Origin: Ulva prolifera
Taxonomy: Eukaryota; Chlorophyta; Ulvophyceae; Ulvales; Ulvaceae
Direction: 5' to 3'
Length of the DNA stretch: 64,000 nucleotides
NCBI GenBank assembly: GCA_023078555.1
Contig: CM041201.1
Span: forward strand, 999,713 to 1,063,712
Within the stretch, counting starts at the first letter, position 1; every line of letters begins with the position of its first letter. This document shows positions 8,946-20,855 of this stretch, in pieces. The notes under the pieces were generated by a model. That model was not told the DNA's origin. It made no database searches and saw only the letters and a program-made list of their open reading frames with translations. Position numbers and translations under genes: made by a program.

Positions 8946-11900
8946 TCACGACAGCATCTCAATCAAGGTCTGCTGAAGCTCCCGGACCTCCTCCTGCACG
9001 CTCCGCCGCTGTATCAGACCGCTGACAGTACACACATATTGAGATATACTTGTTGAGATATATTGTGGCATACATTGTCCTGTTTGATTGATTCATCGAG
9101 CTTCTTTGCCTGCTGACCCTTCCGGTAGCGGGCGGGGCCGGATGCCAGCTTCGCTAATTCGTCTTCAGACTTGGCTATTCTTTCATTGAGAACTTTGAGG
9201 GCATGCCTGAGAGACTCTTCGTCGGCCTCTGCCTGGCGCTTCTCCAGAGCCGGATGCGTATCCTTCTTCTTTGCCTTCTGCAGAACAACGATGCTGTCAC
9301 ACGATCTCTCGCACCTACGGAAACAACATGACCAGCATATATACGATTTTGATGCATCAGCAAGCGCACTGCATCATCATGAACGCGCGTACATGAGCCT
9401 GGGCCGATGAAAGCACAGTTCATGTCAACCTTGTGGAGGTATGTACAGATCAAGGCGTACCGGTTCATCCTCCTGTATGTCCATGTCTGCTGGGCCGCTT
9501 CGCCGAGTCTTGGGCTGTGGCATCTCGTCGTCCGCAACTTCCGGGGCGGCTGCCACTATGTGGGGTAAGACCTCGAGTTCTACGTCATCGCTGTCAGTCG
9601 GAGGTACATCCTTCCGTGTTCGGTTGAAAATCGGAGGTGAAGGGGGGAGATCGGCGATTGACCTGTCGCTGCCTCTCTTGCGGGCGCGTCTCCCGCCGTT
9701 GCTGGTCTCGGCCTGCGTAGCAAAGCATGTCGCGATTCTGGATCGACGCGACTTCCACGGCTGACATCGCTTTAATATCCCTGCGTTATGTACAGCATGG
9801 CCGCGAAGACGTACCCGGCCACCCTGTTGGCTCCTCCGGTGGGTGGGACGCAACGGAGATTCCGCTGTCTCTTCCCTTTTCATCTCACCCAGGATGAAAT
9901 CCCTAAAGTAGTGGTTGTCAGCCACGTACACTCCGTCTTCCCGTGCCCACTGCGCGGCCGACTTCATCGTGCCATCGCCGTAAGCAGTCCTGGTTCCGAT
10001 TCTGGACAGCTGCATGTATAGGTGATGTGTCAGTGGCGTGCGCTTGTCACGTGCACTAGGATGCTGTTGCCTAATGTGTTCGTTGTGCAGTAGCAAAACG
10101 TCCACATCAGATGGGTTAGTTAGGCGCGGAGCACGAGAATGGTTGGTGGGCCACCAACCATTCGGGCATGCATGCATGTCAGTATTCACGCGCCTCGGAA
10201 TGGTTGGTGGGCCACCAACCATTCGGGCATTCATGCATCTCACTATCCACAGGCCCCGAATGGTTGGTGGGCCACCAACCATTCGGGCATGCATGCATGT
10301 CAGTATTCACGCGCCTCGGAATGGTTGGTGGGCCACCAACCATTCGGGCATGCATACATGTCACTATTAACGCGTCTCGGAATGGTTGGTGGGCCACCAA
10401 CCATTCGGGCATGCATGCATGTCAGTATTCACGCGCCTCGGAATGGTTGGTGGGCCACCAACCATTCGGGCATTCATGCATCTCACTATCCACAGGCCCC
10501 GAATGGTTGGTGGGCCACCAACCATTCGGGCATGCATACATGTCACTATTAACGCGTCTCGGAATGGTTGGTGGGCCACCAACCATTCGGGCATTCATGC
10601 ATCTCACTATCCACAGGCCCCGAATGGTTGGTGGGCCACCAACCATTCGGGCATGCATACATGTCACTATTAACGCGTCTCGGAATGGTTGGTGGGCCAC
10701 CAACCATTCGGGCATGCATGCATGTCAGTATTCACGCGCCTCGGAATGGTTGGTGGGCCACCAACCATTCGGGCATTCATGCATCTCACTATCCACAGGC
10801 CCCGAATGGTTGGTGGGCCACCAACCATTCGGGCATGCATACATGTCACTATTAACGCGTCTCGGAATGGTTGGTGGGCCACCAACCATTCGGGCATTCA
10901 TGCATCTCACTATCCACGGGCCCCGAATGGTTGGTGGGCCACCAACCATTCGGGCATGCATACATGTCACTATTAACGCGTCTCGGAATGGTTGGTGGGC
11001 CACCAACCATTCGGGCATGCATACATGTCACTATTAACGCGTCTCGGAATGGTTGGTGGGCCACCAACCATTCGGGCATTCATGCATCTCACTATCCACG
11101 GGCCCCGAATGGTTGGTGGGCCACCAACCATTCGGGCATGCATACATGTCACTATTAACGCGTCTCGGAATGGTTGGTGGGCCACCAACCAATCGGGCAT
11201 TCATGCATCTCACTATCCACGGGCCCCGAATGGTTGGTGGCCCACCAACCATTCGGACATGCATGCATGTCAGTATTCACGCGCCTCGGAATGGTTGGTG
11301 GCCCACCAACCATTCCGAGCAGTCCTGCATGTACGTCACGATCCGGGAGCAAGAAGCACGCGCCTGTTCTTCCTCTACGTCCTTCACTGCCGCGGTCACT
11401 CTCGGGTCCTTGCGGTCTCGCTCGCTCCGCCGCATCTTTTTGTTGTGATCAAAGGCTCGTCGAGGGAAACCTCTTCAGGAGTCGGCTTGGTCAGGACTTG
11501 GCGTGCGTGCTTACACGAACACAGGATGACCACCGATTACGGCCGAACATGTGCATCCTGACACAGTCGTGATGTCGCATGCTCAAGAGGGAACGCACTT
11601 GTACTTCACGTCCCTCAACATGCTTTCCTGGCCCCGAAATGCTTTCGCTATGTTCCTCGCAGCCGTGTACGCCGTCCCCTCTTTGCCCGCCTGCATAAGT
11701 CAATCAAGTCTGGTCATCATCGATGTACTGTGGTGGCCATTGCCTCCCGCGGCGCACGGTCCGCGGCGACCACTTCCAGCACGAAAACAGCACTTGTGTC
11801 AATCACATTACACGCTCAGCCATACAACACAACACGAAATCATCCCAATCCACCGTAATCTTCACACTACCGTATGGCAACCGCCCCAGCAAGTCAGCCC

Positions 11901-12513
11901 GGCGATACAGAGTCAAGTTGTTAGCAGGCTAGCACAAGCGTACCCCCGCTGCTGCCGCTGCGATCGCACCAACGTGCTGATGCATCAGCATACTTCCTTC
12001 ATACATCCGCAGCTTTGGGTCGCCGGTGTCCTTCAGCAGCGCCTGCATGAGCGGAGACGCCTTGTCCTCGTCCCTCATCTGGCCCAGGATCGCCGACAAC
12101 TTGTCAGTCCACATCAGCACTCCCGACTGTAGTACCTCCCATACATTATCGCTGTCGCCCGTCGCAGCGGTAGCAGTGGAGGCCGCTGTGCGTGCCGACG
12201 CCCCTGGAGCGGAGCCTCGATTCCGGAGGTTGATGGGCTGGACCAGCACCGGGGGCTCGATGCCGCCAGCGATCTTCCCCTTCTGGAAGTAGAAAGCAAT
12301 ACATGTCTTCAGGGACTCCACGTTGTCGACGTCCAAGGTGGCGTTGTTGTCGTTGGCCGACGACAATGTCATGCCGTCCGACCCCCCTCCCCTTCGCCAG
12401 ATACTCCTCGCTAGCACGTCCAGCATCCCATTCTCAGAATTGTCGTCCGCAGTGTCTTTGTCGACGACGATCGCGGCATCTCGCTTGAACTGAAATTGAA
12501 GGCTGTCCGACAT
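8946..12513 (-). CDS. coiled-coil nuclear-type protein of the Tnp2 element neighbourhood, multi-exon, damaged
   Basis: Starts at ATG 12,513 with MSDSLQFQFKRDAAIVV. The first block (12,513-about 11,812) is open except for one in-frame TAG at 11,929-11,931. Past it the same frame continues as PANNLTLYRRADLLGRLPYG, so the stop looks like a recent nonsense change. Further blocks of coherent coding follow: near 11,600-11,700 (AARNIAKAFRGQESMLRD), 11,330-11,440 (acidic/basic, ending YMQDCSEW), 10,130-9,425 (MKSAAQWAREDGVYVADNHY, then a K/R-rich segment) and 9,310-9,060 (heptad-like: HALKVLNERIAKSEDELAKL). The last piece (9,025-8,946) ends QQTLIEMLS before TGA. The C-terminus is a predicted coiled coil, suited to dimerisation. 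Function unknown; the basic and coiled-coil parts would suit a DNA-binding accessory protein, but that is inference. The 20-copy palindrome array lies between two of the coding blocks. The gene shares a 331-bp divergent upstream region with the transposase gene. Confidence 0.5.
10137..11315. repeat. 20-copy array of a 27-bp palindrome with three spacer types
   Basis: The palindrome GAATGGTTGGTG-GGC-CACCAACCATTC begins at 10137, 10198, 10258, 10319, 10380, 10441, 10501, 10562, 10622, 10683, 10744, 10804, 10865, 10925, 10986, 11047, 11107, 11168, 11228 and 11289. The last two copies have the complementary centre GCC. Spacers are 33-34 bp and of three kinds: A (GCATGCATGCATGTCAGTAT), B (GCATTCATGCATCTCACTAT) and C (GCATACATGTCACTATTAAC). 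Their order is A B A C A B C B C A B C B C C B C B A. The block A-B-C-B-C (303 bp) occurs twice in a row from 10380 to 10986. All frames across it are nearly stop-free, so open reading frames here are artefacts. Confidence 0.97.
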
Positions 12514-12844
12514 CGCGACGTACACACCACAGAGGACCGGAACCAAACAGACACTTAGCAGCCAATGCGTTTACAGTAACTCCAACTTCTTTGGAACTTG
12601 GCAATGCCTATCCGTCGATGCTGATATCCAAGATTATGAAAACACAGGCCCGTGTTGGTGCCCGGCCATTGGCCACAGGGACACTCCCTCGTTACATCCC
12701 CACCGCATGATGATCCCGCGCCACTCCACTCGTCCCCGAGTACGCTTGCACTACGCCTGAGCCTCGTTCATACCACGCCGCTCGCTTGCCGCGACGTCTT
12801 TCCATTCATCCAGGCAGAGTTCATCGACGTTTAATGTGCAGATA
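12514..12844. promoter_or_regulatory. divergent intergenic region between accessory and transposase genes
   Basis: 331 bp separate the start codons of the minus-strand coiled-coil gene (12,513) and the plus-strand transposase (12,845). It must hold both promoters if the models are right. I see no clear TATA box and no copy of the 27-bp palindrome here. Confidence 0.45.
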
Positions 12845-15800
12845 ATGACTCCGCGTAGGCCTCGCACCGCCAAGCGTGCTGTCGACGACGACCTTGCAAC
12901 CATTGGCGTGCTGCGCCTTGATCCTCCAGTTCGTGATGGGGACCTAAAGTTACTATACAAGTGCACAAAATGTAGTAAACCGTTTGACAGGCTTCAAACT
13001 GCCCAGAACCACCCCCGCGCCTGCCCCGCGGGGCGCGCTCAGACTCGTGACGAGGGCACTGGAGATGACACAGGCAACCAGCCAGTGGCGGGCAACCAGC
13101 CTCCCGGCGTTGTCGACCTCGGTCGAGTCGACAAGGTCCTCTTCGAGGTGTGCCTGTCCCTAATCACCTCGTCTGCTCTCCGAGTGCTGACTACCTGGTG
13201 ATCGTGATCGGTGTCCTGTGGCCAGGTCCCTGAGGGCTCCGACGTATCCGAAGAAGACTACGGAGACGACGATGCGGACAGCCTATACGACGACGCCAGC
13301 AGTGTCTTCTCCAGCCTGTCAGGAGATGACTGGGACACAGACTCTACTGAGGTTTGTCCTTTCGGTGTCTCCCGACGCAGCCAGATTATCCGATTTGCTC
13401 TTGTGCTGGGCACCCACCCCCTGCTCCCTGTCGGTGTAAATGGCTGGTGAATATGTGCAGAGCGACTCCCTCGACGACCGCGAGGGTCCACAGGTCCCAG
13501 CTGAGGCTGCAGCCGTGAAGGGGACTGCCGCATGGTGGCGTCAGAGACGGATGGATCATGTCTCCGACACCTGCCGTCTCACAGTGTTGACTGTATCAAT
13601 GTGGATCGCCAGCCTGAAAAGCATGTTCCGGATGAGTGATGTTGTGGTGGACATGTGGTGTCGTTTTGTGCATTATCTACTCTTACCAGATGGGAATATG
13701 TTCCCCCCCTCCTTCCACCTGGTCAAGGCTGTCCTAGCAGTACCAGATGTCTCTTCGGTGACCCGGCACGTGTGCCCACAGTGCTGGACTCTCTTCCCAG
13801 GTATAAAGCCGTGTGATCATACCCACCACCTGGACGACGTCTGCAACACCCCAGGGTGCACCCAGAAGCGTTTCGAGGTGGACCTCGCAGGCAAGGGTGT
13901 ACCTTGCCGGAGTGTCTTCTACTTTGGGGAGGCCGAATCGCTGAAAGACCTGATTCTGCAACCCGGCGTCCTAGCCGCGGTTCGTGCTCATCGAGTGCAC
14001 GCCCTACTGGATCCCGCCGGTTTCTGGCAGTCCCCTGCCGGACGTGCCCTGAACGCCGCATGCGGCGGGATTTTCGACAAGGCTGACCCGGACGAAATTG
14101 CACTGCTTTTCAGCTTGGGTGCGCTCGGCTTGATTTCGACCTATCCTGCGTCACTCAGTTGCCAGGCCATCGATATCGTCTGGGTCCAGTGGGGTCTGCA
14201 GTAGCCTCTCCCCGACACTGAGCCCGCTTGCAGGGGGTGACGGCGCCCAACTGTACGTGAACAAGCAACACGGGACCACAATCTGGGGCATCCGCCTGCT
14301 GGACCTCCCCCCTCATCTGTCTCATTGCAATGATGCCTGGATCCCCCTTGGGGTAGTCGAGGGCCCAACTGAACCCACGAACATGGACAGCATCCTTGCA
14401 CAGGTGCTCGAGTTCTTCAAGAAGCATGACCCAGGTACGTGTCAGTCTGGCGAGTGTGTACCCAACGCACACTCATGTCCGGCCAGTGCTTGATGTGGCT
14501 ATGTTCACTATAAACCCCCTATGATGCAGCCAGGAAGGGGGAGGACGGGATCGAGGCTTTCAAAGTCGAGATGCCTGACGGAACAGTTCTGCGCATCTGG
14601 CCTGTGCTCTGCTGTGTGGAGGGCGACATTCCGTGGATGCAGAAGTTGACCAACAGCATCGGGCACGGCGGCAAGAGGGCGTGCTTCCGTTGCGCCCAGA
14701 ACGGCGTCCGGGTGTTCGCAGCCAACACAGTACGGTATGTTGGCTCCAGTTGCCGTGCCGTCGCCATGCTGCCTCTGACCACCCCTGCTTACCCCTGGCA
14801 TACCTGCCAAGCCCGCCTCGGCCACCCCCTCCGACATGGCTTGGGGGCTCCCTACTGTCCTTATCAGACATCCGCCGTACAGCTGGCTTGGGTTCCACGG
14901 CCCGGTCATCCAGCCTCAGCCGGTTCACGCTGCGGGGCCTGATCAAGGTAAGCCCCTCACAGCGGCGCAAGAGACGGACATTGCCGCGGGGGCGGTGCCA
15001 AGGATGGTGCCCGGCAGTCTGGAACCAGACCCCGGGGCCCCCCCCCCTCGCACGAAGTGGTCCGAGGTTACCACCATCGACCCGGCGACCCTGGCAAAGG
15101 ACTGCCGGCTGAAGTACTCTGCTTCCGAGATGTGCGCTCGCGGCCACACAGCAGACCAGTTGACTGATCAGGTGCGGCTACCCTTGTATTTGAATCTTTC
15201 CTCTGTCATGCGGCCCATGTGCCTGCATGCATGGTCGATGTTCTGCCAATACGCCCACCAGGAGCCTTGCATGCAGACCACCAGCCCCACGTTGGACCGC
15301 TACACTGCCAAAGACACCCTGCTGGAACGGCAGAAACTTGCGAAGAAGGAGCACATCCGCCTGGGGGTTAAAGGGTCTTCCCTGTACAGCACCCTCTCAT
15401 ACTTCAAGTGCGCACCCCTACCACCGGACAGTGGCAGTACCGTCATCTGGACCCATGAATACACCGTGAAGGAGGTTGTTTCTGCAGTCCATGCCACTTC
15501 TTCCGCTACGGTGTCGCGCACGTGTTCCTCCTTGGCCTCCTCATGGACTTCTGGAATCAGTGGCTGCCGAGTTCGAAGAGGCGTAAGAAAGCCCGCCCTG
15601 CAGGCCCCAGGCGGTTGTATCAGCTGCCTAAAGAGGTGGTGGCCCAGATCGCTGCCCGCGCGTCCCACATCATGCACACTTATCTGTTCAAGAAAGTGTA
15701 CACCGACATCACCAAGTGCGGTTCCGCGGCCCCCCACAATACGGCAGCGGTCACTGGTTACTGCTGGCAGCTGTCCCATGCACAAATGTCGTGAACCTTA

Positions 15801-17211
15801 CATCTTGTGGAGGCCAGCAGGTGGCTCGCTTCAAGTTTGCACTGCTGCAGGCACCGGTCTCGGTGGCTCATGGAGGACTGGCTTGCGTTCACTGAGACGT
15901 TCTCCTTGTACTTGCTGCACGACCTCCAATGGGAGCCCGACCAGGAGGATGTTCGGCTGGTGTTCGAGGAGATGTGGACGCACCTCCGGGCAGGCACCCT
16001 GTATTTCCTGCGGTACGAGGAGCTCCAGCATACCGCACCCCGGATCAAAGCAGCTCAAGACGCATTGATGAAGTACGGCGCGATGGCAGAAGATCTCTTT
16101 GGGGGGGAGGTGATCTGCACCTTCAAGCTTCATATTGCAGCCTGGCACCTACCGGACCAGGTGAGATGCTGTGGGCCTGCGTTCTTCTGTCTAGAGTTCT
16201 GGATCGAACGCATGGTGCAGCTACTTAAACGGCTGATCAAATATTGTTCCACCAAATCACCAGAGAAAGTGTATGTCAACGATGAGCTGCTGCGGCGCAC
16301 ATGCATGAGGCTGCTTCACAGCAGCGAGACGGCAGAGGCGGCCATGCGCACGTTGCAAGAGGCCGTGGCCTCAGAGAAACGCCGTCGGTCAAAACGGCGC
16401 AAGGTCCGGGCCGCTGTGCACATGGGCGACACCGACTCTGATGACGGTGATGACGACAGGGTGTTTGGGGCGGGTAAGGACCTCGACGCCGAAGAGAAGA
16501 AAGAAGTGATGCCGCTGGGGTACACACAACACTGGGGTCGGTGAGTTGTCCGGGCTGCCTTACCTGCTCTACCACCAGGACGCCCTGCAGGATGCAGGGT
16601 GGCCGACCCAGCGAGTCTTGGGTGCGGGCTACGGCAGGAGAGAGGCCATCATGCGGGCGCTTGGGCTGCCGGTTGCTGGGGAGGTTGTTGCTGAGCGGCA
16701 GCTCTGTGAGGTGCACCTGCGAAAATTCCTGCGAGGGCGGGCTTTGGTAGGGGATGTCCTGACCTGTGCGCAGCACACTGGTCAGGGTAAGAAAGACAAT
16801 CGATGGTGCCTGCTGAAGTACCATGTAGTAGAAGAGGGTACGAATAGGGGCCAGGATCGGTACTATGTCGGCGACTTGCAATACATAGTCCGTGCCAGGC
16901 TCAGCACGGCAGACGGGTCGAATATCTGTAGAACCTGCACTGTAGAGGCCAGCGTACTGTACCTCGGCGTGACAGACGTGTACGAGTGTAGTACACCCTA
17001 TACACCCGGATGCAGGGAGGCGGATGAGGAGCTGAACCGCGCTCCCGAGTTTTACAGGGTTGATGGCGTGCATCACCGTTCCTCAGCTTACACTGGCCGG
17101 TATGTAGTGAACATTGATGCTATGGCCGGGCAGCTGGTTCCGGTGAAACGGACGGCAGGAGGTGTTCAGTACTGGCAGATAGCGAATAAGGCCTCCGGGC
17201 GTACTGTGTAA
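12845..17211 (+). CDS. Tnp2-like (EnSpm/CACTA superfamily) transposase with N-terminal zinc finger
   Basis: About ten exons. Well supported edges: 12845-13147, 13226-13351, 13461-14118, 14234-14434, 14530-14734, 14868-15171, 15277-15407, 15488-15715 and 15851-16540; the final exon starts near 16,600 and ends TAA-type at 17,211. The N-terminus has a C2HC finger (CTKCSKPFDRLQTAQNHPRAC). An acidic linker follows, then a CPQCWTLF..CDHTHH..CNTPGC cysteine cluster. The core carries the Tnp2 hallmarks LGVVEGPTEPTNMDSILAQV, then VEGDIPW and GHGGKRACFRC, then the YFNPCHFFRYGVAHVFLLGL block (the DPMH-type site, created by the 15408-15487 intron). The C-terminal HLPDQVRCCGPAFFCLEFWI follows. These belong to the DDE transposases of EnSpm/CACTA and the related Plavaka type. 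It cuts and joins transposon ends in the nucleus. All exons can be read without a frameshift, so it may be functional; the last junction is the weakest. A single long frame 14836-16068 reads through introns and is not the protein. Confidence 0.82.
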
Positions 17212-17252
17212 GTAGGTCATCCCCCATATGGCGGCCACCATGCGGAATGCAT

Positions 17253-17376
17253 GTGCCCAGTCAGCGCCACCGTGGAATGGTTGGTGGCCCACCAACCATT
17301 CCGCATGCGAGCAATGCATGTGCCCAGCACTACTCAAGTGTCTACAGGATGCCCGCGTGCACAGCGTCGATGCTGT
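17253..17376 (+). promoter_or_regulatory. palindrome-bearing module upstream of the Ulp1 gene
   Basis: Contains one copy of the 27-bp palindrome (17275-17301, centre GCC) flanked by TGTGCCCAGTCAGC on one side and GCATGCGAGCAATGCATG on the other. The same order, with the same flanks and on through CTCAAGTGTC-ACAGGATGCCC, is found in reverse complement at 25,672-25,798, upstream of the convergent gene that starts at 25,449. The distance from palindrome to ATG is about 240 bp here and about 300 bp there. The shared position suggests a common regulatory or transposase-binding module; that is inference. Confidence 0.6.
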
Positions 17377-17542
17377 GACGTCATGTGGAGTTGGCCAAGG
17401 CCAGCCTGGCTTCTCAAGGACACGCGCTTCTCACACGCGCTGTATCCATGTACCTCCTTTACAGTACACCACGCGTCTCGCTCCAGCTTGTGTAGTATTA
17501 GCTCCCATTGTCGTTCGAGCCCGTGGCCCGCGATTCATTCCG

Positions 17543-20329
17543 ATGTCTTCAACGTTGAACATTGGCACGATCACCGTGCAAACGCTGAAATCGTACCTCA
17601 CTGAATTAGATAGTAGAGCTCAATATGAGCCTACTTTTTATAGATTCGTGGAGGTAGCGTCACAAGGAAACTGGGTTCCTGGGCACCGCATCCCGTCGCT
17701 GGTCATGGACAGGCCACACGGCTTTCCGGTGGACATGATGGAATCCGGCTGGGTACTGACAGCTTACGATGTCGCTATGATAGATACCATCCTTGCCGGC
17801 GATAAAAAGGCGGAGTCCAGGATGATGGCAGGCTTCTCGTCCATGGGAAGGGTACTAACCCGCGAAGTAGCGGGCGCAAGTACTCCATACCTAGCTGCTA
17901 CGCACCATTTAAAGCTGCTATGGGTCGCGATGCGAGAAGCCGCGTTTCAGCGGGCCGTCCAGTCAGAAGCACCGTGCGGGGTGCATGCCATCACGGTGTA
18001 CAGGTCCGTCGCCACGACCCAAGGCCCCGACGAGACCATGGCAGGGCTTCTGCTTCGCCTCCGGATGACCATCGGTGGCCGGCCGATTGCAGCATGGTGG
18101 GATAGGCTCCAGGCCAGCGCCCCACAAGCCACACCGATGTGGCCCAGACCGGCGGTCCTCGAGGCCCGCTTAACGGCGCCAGTAATGCCGCCGCAGCTCG
18201 AACCCCAGGGTGCACAGCTGTCGGCCCCGCATGGCGGTGTCATGCCATCTGGGTCACCGCAGGCCCCCGAGCCTGGCCCTCCCGAGAGGGCAGAATCCTG
18301 CGGCCAGAGCGCTGTGGGGACCACGGTGGCGTCCCGCCTGGCACCAGCCCCCGACAGCCCCCGGGACGATGACGCAGCGGAACGTGCAGTGGCGGCAACA
18401 CCGCCAGCGGCTCTGCCGGATCGACAGGAGTGCGCGGCCCCCAAGGCAAAGGGGGCTGCTGCTTCTGGGCGTGCAATGATGCACCCTGCCCAGCCCAGGA
18501 GGTTCAGCCGCGGCGCAGTACTGGCTGCAGCCGCCCAGGACCCTCCTGGGCCCACACCGGCGTCGCCGCGCCAGGTAGCCGGTGCCGCTGGGCCGATGGA
18601 GGTGGACACCCCAGACGGTAGGGAAGGCGCAGCTCACCCACCCGCCGTGGGGAAGGGGTTCTTGTCCCCAGAGGGCTTGCTGCCACCGGAGGGCGGGGGA
18701 GGGAGACAGCCAATGAACCGGGCTCCGGAGAGGTCGGATGCCCGGCCGCTGAAGCGGCTGGCCGCTGAAATGTCGCACGTGGCCCCCACGGGGAACTTCC
18801 TCCGCGGCCAGAAGCTCGACGTGGTGGACGTGGAGTGTCCATCAGGCAGCAATAGAGTGCCCAGTGTTGAAGTGCACCTGGCAGATTTCGGTGCCACGAA
18901 AGTGACGGTACATGTGGCTGTCGACCACTTCCGGGAGTTCTGGGTGACAGAGTGGTTCAGCTCCATCCCGGTGCAGTATGCGGTAGTGAAGGCGGCTGTC
19001 CTAGCCGGGCCGGGGGTCATTGCGGTCCCGTCTGACCACATCGCAGGACTGGTCACCCGTGACCCTAGCAGCGACCCCGAGGCCCGTAGAATGCTGATGC
19101 ACCTCGCCAAGTGGCTGAAGAGGGCGGACGCACTAAACTCAAGGTGTATCCTCATGCCGGTGCCAACGGGGAAGCACTGGGCACTTGCAGCGGTGTTCTC
19201 TCCAAGTGCGATTCCAAATACCATCGTATGCACTTGTGACTGTGCATGTGAACACCCCCCCCCAAAACCCCCCGATTTCCCCACCTTCCCCCGTTTGTGC
19301 CGTATGACACAGTGCCGCTGTGGACACTCTAACCACCCCTACATGCAGGGCTTCTGCTGCTTGGGAAGCGCCCCGTCATGAGCTGGTTTGATTCACTTGC
19401 CGACGCGTCGGCAAGTGCACCAACTGCCCTCATAGACGTGATGAGCCTGGCGCTGTGTCAGGGCCTTAAGGGGGAACCCCCCCTAACTGAGCTGCCAGAG
19501 GGGTTATCGACACCTGGTCGACAGAAGTACCAGCCGAAGCGCGGAGCCAAACAAGGTGCCCTGCCAGCGCTGAAGCCGAAGTACCTCCTCAAGTTACGCG
19601 TGGTATGTCTCATCTGTGTGTCACCTCACTGTCGCCGTCAGTTACACCGCATCACAGTGTGGCGGACTAGTCCTGCCAGCCACAAATGGGGCCTCTGAAC
19701 ACAGGCGCGGTGTGCAGGTGAAAGGTGTTCCTGAACAGCGGAATACCTTTGACTGCGGGGTCCACACCTGCCTGATGGCAGAGGCTGTGGGTGACGCCAT
19801 TAAACAGAGCGACCAGGGTCGCCAGAACATGGTGGTATTGTCCACCAGCGACGGGTCCGCTGTGGATCGGGGGGCTGTCAGCCGGCTGAAGCTGTTGAAG
19901 GCGGAGCATGTAGTGATATACCGTGTCCTCATGGCACGTGCACTGTTACAGGAATGGGAGAATAAGGGGCGTGCGGGGGATTTCGTTGGTCGCCTAGGCT
20001 CAGAGGAGGCCCGACGCATCTTAATTGATGCCAGGTGGGATGTGAACCTGAAGGAGCCTATCTGCTCGGACCTCACGGAAGAGGAACTACGGTACCGCTC
20101 CAGGCACCAATTGCCTCCTTCAGTGCAATGCATGTACGTTGCGCGTGTCCATGTCCAGGCACCATCGATAGTTGGCATGTCTTCTGACGCGGGAGCATCT
20201 GTCTGCAGGCACTGGTTCAGGACGACATTGTGGACTGATATTGTCCCCAGTGTTCAGAAGCCGGCGGAAGCCCTGAACGCCGAGTATAGATCCCTATTTC
20301 AAATGTCATTGCCTTGCCTTAGGCGATAA
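17543..20329 (+). CDS. Ulp1/C48-type cysteine protease encoded by the transposon
   Basis: Three exons with matching phase: 17543-19225, 19369-19602, 19718-20329, giving 842 residues from MSSTLNIGTITVQTLKS. The N-terminal third is a folded-looking domain of unknown kind; residues about 190-420 are Pro/Ala/Gln-rich linker. The protease domain follows with the C48 order His (GKHWALAAVF, about residue 544), Asp (SWFDSL, about 569), Gln (VPEQRN, about 646) and Cys (FDCGVHTC, about 652). The Asp and the Gln/Cys motifs only join to the His through the two introns, which supports the model. C48 proteases cleave SUMO or SUMO-like tags, and many large CACTA/Tnp2 elements carry one. The choice of acceptor at 19,368 is by frame; an alternative at 19,348 would shift it. 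A bipartite basic segment (RPLKRLAAEM) lies before the protease. Confidence 0.82.
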
Positions 20330-20855
20330 ATACAGAATATGCGCATGTTGAGTACAGCAGCTGCGCTGCTCAGTAGATGACTGATGCTGTCCAGGCGGAT
20401 GTTATTTTAACAGAAACTACTGACAAAGTTGAGTCATTTGTTGATTGTAATACTAACAGCAGACATGTGTTGCATGCGAACTGAAGCCATTGAGGATGGA
20501 TAGTTATGTTTACACGAGATAACGATTGGGATACTGAGTCGAAATCCGTAGGTAAACTGTGGCGTCTTGCCTTATGTACCTAGGTATAGCTATTGTGTTC
20601 AGAACAGTGTCAACTGTGCCACCCTGGCAGCAGCCCACAGCGCTGCAGTAATCGAGATAACGAGGTACAGTGCAGCTGCAGCGAAATGGCATCACGAACA
20701 TAAGTATCAGCTCGAGACAATACGCACCAGTAATTGCATAGGTATACACGGACTGCAGGTTACAGATCCGTGTTGTGGCACATCGCACCCCCACGCTAAC
20801 ACACACACCCCACTGCAATGAACCCCTTCAAATTCCCTACAAATCTACAGGCAGC
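20330..20855. other. convergent intergenic region
   Basis: Lies between the stop of the protease gene and the stop of the convergent minus-strand gene. Higher A+T than its surroundings. No coding block or palindrome copy seen. Confidence 0.5.

Noticed and set aside
10168..11158. Long open frames of the form MVGGPPTIRA..NGWWATNHSG on both strands
   Set aside because: They come from the stop-free palindrome repeat and appear in several frames at once; no independent coding signal.
10137..11315. Looks like a CRISPR array: 27-bp palindromic repeats with 33-34-bp spacers, 20 units
   Set aside because: The spacers are of only three kinds repeated in blocks, there are no cas genes, and the surrounding genes have spliceosomal introns. 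It is a eukaryotic tandem array.
14836..16068. 410-codon single frame inside the transposase gene
   Set aside because: Reads through two introns (15172-15276, 15408-15487) and into the wrong frame; the conserved Tnp2 motifs only line up after splicing.
12845..17211. KDZ (Kyakuja-Dileera-Zisupton) transposase
   Set aside because: A Cys cluster and an Ulp1 partner also occur in KDZ elements, but the LGVVEGP, EGDIPW and GHGGKRACFRC motifs fit the Tnp2/Plavaka side better. A profile search would decide.
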